Origin: Polytrichum commune
Lineage: Eukaryota; Streptophyta; Polytrichopsida; Polytrichales; Polytrichaceae
Direction: 5' to 3'
Assembly: GCA_950295325.1 (NCBI GenBank)
Contig: OX485807.1
Coordinates: 11,621,001 to 11,685,000, forward strand
Length of the DNA: 64,000 bases
Positions 55,600-64,000 of the stretch are shown here, piece by piece. The notes under the pieces are model-generated. The model saw only the letters and a program-made list of their open reading frames with translations, was not told the DNA's origin and did no database searches. Made by a program: the position numbers and the translations under genes. Positions within the stretch are counted from its first letter, which is position 1; each line of letters starts with the position of its first letter.

Positions 55600-56350
55600 A
55601 CAAACATGGGAAAACCAACCCATTACCCAAGGGGAATCAAGAAATAATGCCCATCCATGGCCTGACTTTCCAAATAATTGGTAAGTTGTTACGTGTGACA
55701 ATAAAACCTTTATTGCACCACACCAAATCAAACTTATCAAGAACATGTTGATAAGCCACATCCGGAACTTTGTCGAAATCATGAAGAGTGCATTGCCACT
55801 CAAGTTTATCATAATCAAGCAAAGAGTCCCACACGACTTGATGAGTTGTTTTCATACGACCATTGAGTGGAATTGAAGACCACCTCTCAAGAAGAATCAA
55901 AGTCTAATGAAAGGTTTAAGAGGTTTGTTGAGAGGCTTATCAAAGAGACATTTCATCATAGAAAAGGACTTTCAAGGGCCAAGACTGCCTCTTTTTGGCA
56001 AAGAGTCGCCAAACAACATTAGCAAAATATGTCTAGATTTGTTAGGCAAGTCGGCAGCTAAAGAATATGTGCTACATTGACTCCTTGGGCTTCGGGGCAC
56101 AATGGGGGCAACACTTGTTGATCGTAGCCGAAATTTGCCCATACCAAACATTCACCCCTACCACTTTATGAAGAATTGACCAAAGAAAAACATTTTCTTT
56201 CTATTGTTTATGCTTTTGCCAAATGAGATTCCAATGAGGGGAAGTACAATGAAGAATCTCATTTTTCCACTTTTAGGAATTGGTTTCTTAAGAGCCACTT
56301 GTGTCGTAATGCACGATCTACCAAGCTTGGCGAAGTATGCTAAGAGTGGC
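55600..56350 (-). pseudogene. LINE 3' domain (zinc-binding and C-terminal region)
   Basis: Minus-strand reading gives FLWSILHKVVGVNVWYGQIS, then CCPHCAPKPKES, H, and FSC (a C-H-C zinc-binding cluster at about 56170-56060). After several stops VWDSLLDYDKLEWQ and VAYQHVLDKFDLVWCNKG follow (about 55840-55700). This is the order seen at the end of L1-like ORF2. It may be the detached 3' end of the LINE at 58880-62000. Confidence 0.6.
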
Positions 56351-57077
56351 ATATGTAGCAACAACAAGAGAAAAGGCAACTAGAACAAAGACAAAATGGC
56401 AACGGTGTAATGGAGCATGGTTGTGACCAAGAGGTTGCGATGACAAAGAAGGCGGTGATGAAACAATGGAAACAAATCGCCCCTTGGGAACTTGGGAGGA
56501 GCCTTGGAAACCGCAAGGAACGCAATGGTAGCTCGGCTTAAAAAGGGGCACAAAGACCCGGACTTAGGGAAGGCACGAAGACCCCCGGGTCTTAGAAGCT
56601 GCCAAGATCCCCTTGGCTTTAATCTTGCGAAGACCCCCAGGTCTTGAGGAGCCGCCAAGTCCCAGGGAATTTGAAGACCCATAGACTTTAAAAAAATTAA
56701 TAGAAACTACCCAAAACAACGTATGTTCATGGAAAATATATAGTAGAAAAATAGTTAGATTTTAACATTGTAGTGGTAGATTGACTAATACTAAATAGTA
56801 TAGTGCTATGCTTAATAAAACTAAGAATTACAAATAATTATGGTAAAATTAGATCTTGAACACTATATAAGGATCCTGAAGCATTTCATTTGCCCCACAT
56901 ATCTTGCATGCAATATCCTTTGGATTGTTGCCTTCGGAATGTTACTTGGATACTTGAGACTCTTACTGGTGACATAAATACTTGAGACTTTTTGAGACTT
57001 TCACTTGTAATTTAGAAACTTAAGACTTTCAATTGCAATTCGAAATATTAAGACTTCCAATTGATTACTTGAGACAC

Positions 57078-57310
57078 TTTTGAAGAAATTGAAGAACTTA
57101 ATTAATTGAGAGAATTTTGAAAAAAATTGAAGAACTTTGTTACATGAGCTACCTTTGAAGAAATTGAAGACCTTGGTTACTTGGGATACCTTTGAAGAAA
57201 ATGAAGAACTTGGTTATCGGAGATACACTTTGAAGAAATTGGATACTTAGAAGAAATTGAAGAGATTCGTTATGTAAGACTCTTGAAGAAATTCAAGGAG
57301 ATCCGATACA
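57078..57310 (+). repeat. Degenerate 37-38-bp tandem repeat
   Basis: TTTGAAGAAATTGAAGAAC-like starts at 57078, 57116, 57153, 57191 and 57229, followed by TTACTTGAGATACC-like words and two shorter, diverged units. The period is not a multiple of three. Confidence 0.8.
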
Positions 57311-58674
57311 TGAGACTCTGCACTTGTAACTTGAGTACTTAGTCAAAATAGATAATTGAACAAAGCAAAGTACAATTACCGAAATGAAAAATGGGAAGTA
57401 AAGAGGCCAAGGCTCATAACGTATCAAGATTTGCACTCAAAGTAGAATTAGATAGTTTCCTCATCAAGTGCACCTAAAGCACGACATGGAGGATCTAGTC
57501 AACGGGAAAGAAGGCCATCATGTGAAGAGAAATTCTAAGGTGAAGGAAGGATTACGCCATGCCTTTGAGAGCACCAAACCTCCCATCATACTCAAGGACA
57601 CCTAGAAAATTACTTTTAATGAAGTTGCATCATACCAACTAGGTAAAACTAGATTTGATAATTGAAATCACATTGGACCACTTATGAGAAAATCTTAAAT
57701 CAAGGAATATTGTTATTCTTGATATAGACCATGCAAATCAATTGTGACTCAAATTGGATTATGAATGATGCAAGATTCCTAGCACTCCAAGGACATTTAA
57801 CAGTGACATTAATATTTAGGAAACATAAACTTGAGAATTTGAAGCTTTTGATCCATATAGATTCTAAAAGGTTTATTTAATTTCATGTAATTTCATTTTT
57901 AATATACAAACCTAATAGTAAAATGAGGAACTCACTCATTAGATCACATTTAGGAAAGGAACTAGGACATATACTCCATGTAGGATAAGGTGGATAAGAA
58001 GTCACGTAACCTTCACATTACATGTAGAGATAATTAAAGAATTATAAGGGTGAAAATAGGGAAGAGCTTAAAGTATACTTTGATGAGGATACACCACCTC
58101 AAAGACAATCAATATGAATCTAAGTTTCAATACGAACATCCATATGTCCACGTTCAAGGACTTTGAAATCATGTGGAGTCTAATTTTGGTAGGAGTAATG
58201 TTCATGTAACCGGTAAGCAACATGTTACACCGTCTAAGGTTGAGGGTTGAAGGTGACCTCGACAACATCACCTTGGGCCACCACCAACACGAGGGATTGA
58301 AGAAGAGTTGGACCAATTTACTCGGGGGGGGGGGGGGGTAGTCATTGGTTGGAGTAGCAATATACGTGCGAACAAATGATAGGGTATTTTAAAAACATGG
58401 GAGCAAAAAATTATAATTGGGCTTAAGAGTAATATAGGGTATAAAAAATGGCATTGGACATCTTTAAAGTACTATAGGGTATGGAATAATAGGTAATTTG
58501 GAATTATAAGTAATGCAAGCCATTTTTCTATTAACCCAAAGTAGAAATTTACATAATGATAGCATGTGAAAAAAAGAAGAGAATTGAAAGTAATACCCCC
58601 CTATAAAATAGTGGTTGTTCGCACCTATATCCTTAACTTTTTAACACACTGCCCCCCCCCCAAGCCAATTTACC

Positions 58675-58675
58675 A

Positions 58676-58709
<34 letters not shown>
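58675..58709. repeat. (TA)n(GA)n microsatellite
   Basis: A TA run switches directly to a GA run. Confidence 0.9.
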
Positions 58710-58879
58710 TTTTGTCTCAGTACAACCACATGTCAACATGTCTACCCTTGTCCGTATCATCCAACCAAAGAAAGGAGTGGGTGGTTCCTCATGTTCGGTT
58801 TCACCTCAGTCAAAGTAAAGTATGGCAATCCCACGTTGGACTTAGAAAAAATGCTCACGAAGTTTGCACTAAATTGCAC

Positions 58880-61800
58880 CGGCCCAAAGTTGAATCCTTA
58901 ATGTAACCACCTTTAACCACCCATTCGGGTATCGCACCCCCGTGGTTCATGTACAAGCCAACCCAATCTTGTGATGTAGGTTGGACAACTTGTTGATTAA
59001 GCATCTAATCCTTCAAGACGCATAGTGTTCCAATAGCTTGCTCTAGAAAACATAGAAAACCATTGCAAGAGAGAATTTGATATGGGCAACCTTCCATTCC
59101 ACAAAGTTATTCCGACTACGATCCCAAATATCATGAAATTGCCTCAAGCCATTTTTATACAAGACTAAGGCCCTATCCATAGTGATGCCAAAACTTTAAA
59201 CCTTGGTGCTCCATTGTCCACCAAAGGATTAGCTACAAAATATCCTTATAGCACGAAGGGGAAAGAGAGGTAGCATTTTGTGCCATCACTTTCCATGCAT
59301 GAACAATGTGACACCAAACCTTGGACCCACCATTAATTGAGAAAATTAGGGAAACAACCAAAGAGAGGAAGGATCCCATCTCCCATTATTAGAAGGTTGT
59401 ATTTGCATAATACAATACCTTAACAACACTTGCAAATTTGACTACCCAAGAAAAAGAGCTTGCATAGCATCCTCTGGAGAAGTAAGCCTCAATAACCCAA
59501 CTTCTACATCATGGTGTAGTCATCCCAAGTGACTCTAGCTTGTGCCATGTTGTTAGATCCCGACCAAAGATAGTTCCATAGCAAGGCTTTGATTTTATGT
59601 AGCATCTTCTTTGATCCAACCCAAACCACAATGAAGTACCATAAGGAAGATAACAACACCTAATTCACAATGAGAGTTTTGCTAGCAAGCAACAAATGTG
59701 TAGAACTCCAATACTTGAGTCTAACCTTGATTGAATTAAGAATTCATCAACATTCTACAAATCAAGTTGTAAGCCAAACGAAGAGCTAAGAAGCTTAGAC
59801 AAGTTGCCAGTAGTGGCCCATTACTAGTGGTACTTCCTAACCCACCCAAGTTGAGCACCAAAACCACACCGATAAGCCACATTTTTGGTCCAATTAGTTT
59901 TTAGTCTAAAGGCAAGCCTAAAATTACTTAGGTTGATAACAAGATTATCCACACTAGATTTTTTGCCTCCACTATGAACGTACCTCGACGTCAGTAAAGA
60001 CCCAAAAAACTGCTTATTGATTATCGCCAAGTTGCGCCTGACCGTACTAATAATTTTTAAGGTGACAATTTTAGTAAGCTAATTACCTTCAATAAGGCAA
60101 CCACTCATTGCAAATTGAACTACAACATTCAAAGCTTTTGTAATCATAATGAACAAGTAAGAGGCCAAAGGCCAACCTTGGCGGACACCTCTATGAAGAT
60201 CAAAGTGCTTCGTTGCTTGGTTATTAAAATTGACAAAAATGGCACCATCCTGGAACAACATTCTATTCATAAGGGTAAAGAAGTCATGCATCCATAATAT
60301 TTACCATAACTTGAAAAACAAACCTCCAATCAACTCTATCATATGCTTTCCTAGATTTAAAATTAAGGAATTCAATATTGTTTTGACTCCTTAGCAAATT
60401 TTATCGATTCAAGGATAAGAAGTATATCGTCAAGGATGTATTAAAGACAAAGAAAAACAGTTAGGACACTATCAATTACCTTTACCAACAAAGGTTGAAG
60501 TTTCTTTCGTAGTGCTTTGGCAAAAAAACAATTAGGTGGTATTGAGTACGTGATAGGTCTCCAATTTGTCAGCTTTAGTCCATCTCCTTCCTCAAGCAAA
60601 GTGCTACGAGTCCACGCATGACACCATTGAGAAACCACTTGCACCCAATTGATTCATTCACCTTGGCGGTGACATCAATGCCATAAAACTCTAGTGGGCT
60701 TTGAAGAAGTCCACCATAAGCCCATTTGGACCTCGATTTTTCTCCTTTGCAAGTGCATGCACTACAACCGACTCTTCCATGATGGGAGCCTCCAACACCT
60801 CCCTAACGGTTCTAGAGGATTTCCATGAGATCCAATTGAGTAGAAAGAGTTGCAAACTTGAGTAAGGTCCGCTTGCAACAAGACCACAATCTCATCTGCT
60901 TCATACAGTTTAGTGATAAGGCCTCCCATTGATCCCTCCTCGATTGACGAGAAGAAGTACTTGTTCTTTGTATCCTTGGATTTCATCCACTTAGTTCTAG
61001 ACTAGATCCTACGCCCATCTTTTCTATCCACAAAAACTTGTAATTCAGATCGAACACCCGTGATGGTTGATTTATGGGCGTCGTTTTGCGGATCCAAGTG
61101 AAGGATAACTTGCCCAAATTCAAGAGACTTCTTAAGCCTATTTTCTTCCAATGTGTTTTAGCGGCTTTGGCAATTTAATTTTTTTTCATAATACCTAGTG
61201 GCTCCCCTAAATTTGGTAACAAAAGGCATTTGAGGAGGAATTTCATCCCACAAAACCTTAATCGGATCCTTGGCTTCTTGAAGAAATCTAGCATTTACCT
61301 TCAAGATGATCCACCGAGAGGAGTATTACTAAGATTATTAAGAAAGGAGATTGGGTGGTTGTCATAGAAAGAGGAGTCATCAATAACCTTTTATTGGACA
61401 ACATGTGAGGACATGTTTTGAACGGAATTAGAAAAAATAAACAAGAACTCTAGTACCAACACTGCGGAGATTATCCCAAGAGTAATTGTGACCACAATCT
61501 CTACAAATATTGTCTTCGATATTGTATTTTCAAACATTTATCCACATCATTTCTCATGTAATCCCATGTGACGACTACAAAATTGAGTGGACTTATCGAG
61601 AGTACTCTTAACCATGTTAAAATCACCAACATAATCCATCTACAATATGATGGAAGTAAGTGAAGGATTTCATTCCACATGGCACACCTTTCACTAGCCA
61701 TACTTGAGGCGTAAAGATTTAGTATCCCAAAATGACCCCCTTCTAGCCCTTTGAATCTAATTCATTGGACTCTATTACCAACGACAAAGCCATAATTAAG

Positions 61801-62000
61801 GATTGATGGTTGAAGTCTAGGATGGAAAGACATACCAATTCCACCTCTACATGCATCTACATTCTTATACGTGGCATCATTGCTAGGACTAGCTTCTATA
61901 GACCAAATATTGTTCCTTTCCTATAGGACTATGTCTTCAAATTTCAATAACTACTCTACGCTTAATAGTGAACTCGATTGGATTAACCTATGTATTCAGT
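58880..62000 (-). pseudogene. Decayed L1-like LINE ORF2: AP endonuclease and reverse transcriptase
   Basis: The minus strand holds in order an AP-endonuclease part (about 61850-61560) with RGGIGMSFHPRL, ILNYGFVVGN, FGILNLYASS and, after a one-base shift, GDFNMV, the catalytic-loop motif of the family. The reverse transcriptase finger follows (LTNWRPI and AKALRKKLQPLLVKVIDS, about 60580-60450). The palm start (FDLHRGVRQGWPLASYLF, about 60215) follows, then the thumb (LKTNWTKNVAYRCGFG, about 59900). A late segment YKNGLRQFHDIWDRSR lies near 59130. The catalytic YADD-type box after 60080 is not recognisable. Many stops and shifts show an old, dead copy. Its zinc-binding 3' end may be at 55600-56350. 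Confidence 0.8.
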
Positions 62001-63157
62001 TAAGAAATCAACAAACATGCACTCATGATATCTATAATGAAATCAAGTAGGTCCAATTTCAATCCAGTTTTTGCAAATGTTTTATTGTACATTGGCTAAT
62101 GCAATACAAGTTTGTTGTGTAAGTCTAACTGGTAGAAGTTGGAGAATATGAAAAATGAACCAATTAACACCCACATACCTTATGTTTTATGGGTGTTATT
62201 TAGTTTGTTTCTCTTGTTCTCCAACTTCCTATTGAATAGATTACCACAATGAAACTTATGTTCCATTAACAAATCTATGCTAAAACATCAACAAAAATAA
62301 GATTGAAAATAAAAGTTAAAATTGAATTTTAACTACTTATATTATTAGAAATGAAATATTTTAATGTCTTAATTGAATACATAGATCCTCCCAATTGTAT
62401 TCACTACTAAGTTTGAAATAGTTAATAAAAATTGAAGACGTAGTCCCATCTCTGCAAGACCTGTGTCTTTATGGTGTTTGTTTTCTAATCCTCACCTAAC
62501 CACACACCAATCAAATATAGGTGTCTCATTAAGAGAAGCAATCGATTAACACCTGCATGCCTTATGGAATGACCTACATTAAGTCACACTAAGCATATGA
62601 TTTAGTTTGACATCGTAATTTGGTGTGCAATGTTAAGTAGAGTGGTCATCACAAGTTGTTATGCAACACCAAGTGTGTGTGTGTGTGTGCGCGTTTATAT
62701 ACATATACATATATTTTTGAATATATTTTAATAAAAAACAAGTTGTGATTTATTAAATGAGTTAAAAAGGGGTGATGTTTAGGGGATTTTGATGCTATTT
62801 TCAAAGTCATGTATATGCTATAAAACAAATTATTACATTTTCAATCTTGAAATGAATGAATTTACGTAGACACCACAAATCCCTAGCCGCTTAGAACTAA
62901 GTGTATCTTTTGTTAATGAAGTCATGCACTATATGAGCTGGAATCTCAAACAACAAAAGTTTGTCAAATAGTTTGATGCCAATCAATCACGTCCTTGGCA
63001 ATAGGAACAATATGGACTTGGTCCTAGCGCCAACAGTATGTCCAAACAAATTTTAATCAACATGTCCCATTAAATTTTCAAGGACATTCCAACTAGAATG
63101 AACAATTTTTTTTATTTTTTTTCTAGTTGGAATGGACCTCCATAGGATAATAAAAAA
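62001..63157. other. AT-rich DNA, no gene; hairpin at its end
   Basis: (TG)n at about 62672-62688. Perfect 14-bp inverted repeat CATTCCAACTAGAA (63085-63098) and TTCTAGTTGGAATG (63121-63134) around an A/T-only loop. Confidence 0.5.
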
Positions 63158-64000
63158 TTTAAGATGTTTAATTTGAATCAAGATAATCCACGTAAGATCC
63201 ATGTTTGTTACATATGTAAGGAACTTGGGCATTATGCAAATAATTGCCCAAATCCTTAGAAACCACAAGATTATGTACATTTGTCTGGTAATTGTAAAAC
63301 AACATGACACCCCACATATGAGTGTCCCCGCCTTGAGAAGGAGTATCCTCCACTCGAAGAGATTGGAAAAAAGAAAAAAGAAAAAAGAGTAAGAATTCAA
63401 GTTCTTGATAATGAAGAGAGAGGATCAAGGAATGAAAACCATATTCAACATTTCTCTACTTCATTATTCAAGGAACCTCGAATCAATGTTGTAACCACAA
63501 GATCCTGAGCTCCAGTGGAATCTTATCCTATTATTGATAAAAATAGTAATAATTCGAGTAGCAAGGAATTAATGGTTACCTTAAATAAGAATGATCATAG
63601 AAACAAATCAATCATGGATCCTCCTATGGTGACTAAAACAACTTGTACACTTGTGGCTTTGTGTATAGTAGAAGTGACACAATCAATACCTTTACCTTTA
63701 CCTATTCTAACGGTACCTCCAAAACAATATACTATTTTGGAAAGGGCACCTTTACGAGCAAATCCGCAAGTAAGGTCTACGGACAGTAGACCTAAACCTC
63801 CACTTTATCAAATACCGCGTGTAAGGAATTCAAAGTCCAAGTCTAATATAAAACAACCTCGAGTAATGGAATTAGCTACATGCTTACAACCTTATGTTAT
63901 TATGAAGACTTAGATAGTTTACATCCTCATATTACTATGAGACAACTTATGGCTATTACACCTCAATGTCGTACCAAACTTGGTTTAGCAATGATACGCA
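63158..64000 (+). pseudogene. Degenerate retroelement gag with CCHC knuckle, runs off the window
   Basis: One plus-strand frame reads VCYICKELGHYANNCPN, a CX2CX4HX4C knuckle spanning 63206-63247. It is followed by the remains of a second knuckle (GNCKTT, then a stop, then HPTYECPRL). In-frame stops stand at 63257, 63305 and 63506, and a long open stretch (63509-63910) of Ser/Pro/Lys-rich residues follows. Double knuckles are typical of LTR-retroelement Gag. The family cannot be fixed because the remainder lies beyond the window. Confidence 0.6.

Larger units (their letters stand above)
56351..58879. other. DNA between two LINE segments, no gene
   Basis: Contains a degenerate 37-38-bp tandem repeat (57078-57310), a 15-G run at 58324-58338, a 10-C run at 58652-58661 and (TA)n(GA)n at 58675-58709. 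GACCCCCGGGTC- and GACCCCCAGGTC-type words repeat near 56570-56650. If the two LINE pieces are one element, this 2.5 kb is a later insertion or set of insertions. Confidence 0.45.

Noticed and set aside
1-64000. CRISPR arrays, bacterial operons, rRNA, organelle DNA inserts
   Set aside because: No regularly spaced identical repeats with unique spacers, no ribosomal or organelle gene sequence recognised. The tandem arrays here have no spacers.

Overview
The window is plant-like nuclear DNA, AT-rich and packed with transposable elements. I found no convincing host protein gene, rRNA, tRNA or organelle insert in the 64 kb. The best-preserved coding sequences belong to transposons: a Ty3/gypsy retrotransposon with no chromodomain, a PIF/Harbinger ORF1, several decayed L1-like LINEs, a hAT-like fragment and a retroelement gag remnant at the right edge. 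The wording of the gypsy gag and of the LINE 3' domains reminds me of repeats from large fern genomes, but that is memory-based inference and not a demonstrated assignment.

Left block (about 64-14757): a nested structure. Two ends beginning GAGCRTCCCCACYAG in inverted orientation, each flanked by TTA, bracket an apparent PIF/Harbinger element. Its ORF1 (Myb/SANT plus NAM-associated-like region, minus strand, 14535-13147) has one in-frame stop, and no transposase gene is visible. A 9.57-kb LTR retrotransposon (405-9969) sits inside it. Its two 1776-bp LTRs have the same length and look identical, so the insertion is young. Yet its polyprotein has lost the reverse transcriptase core and nearly all of RNase H by an in-frame deletion, and a TAA separates the rest from an otherwise complete integrase. 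It is best read as a recently mobilised, non-autonomous element driven in trans. Between the 3' LTR and ORF1 lie a 49-50-bp tandem array and a degenerate array with a 235-bp higher-order period.

Middle block (about 14.8-48 kb): AT-rich DNA without recognisable genes, seeded with small elements. These are a SINE family (three copies in the window, one with a 13-bp target duplication), a CACTA-like mini-element, a G-rich TIR element nested in a broken tandem repeat, a MITE with 51/52-matching 52-bp TIRs, a second MITE family (two full copies), a 350-bp dispersed repeat (three copies), foldback hairpins and a 2-kb tandem array (40160-42207) that decays from left to right.

Right block (about 48-64 kb): minus-strand LINE remains (49035-52400, 55600-56350, 58880-62000), TIR elements inserted into one another and into a LINE, and a 1491-bp solo LTR (53188-54678) with a perfect GACTG target duplication. 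The solo LTR is related to the full-length retrotransposon and sits inside a hAT-like remnant. The window ends in a degenerate gag with a CCHC knuckle.

The genes do not form a pathway. The window records successive waves of transposition: LINE and hAT remains are oldest, MITEs, SINEs and the solo LTR are intermediate, and the full-length gypsy insertion is the most recent.
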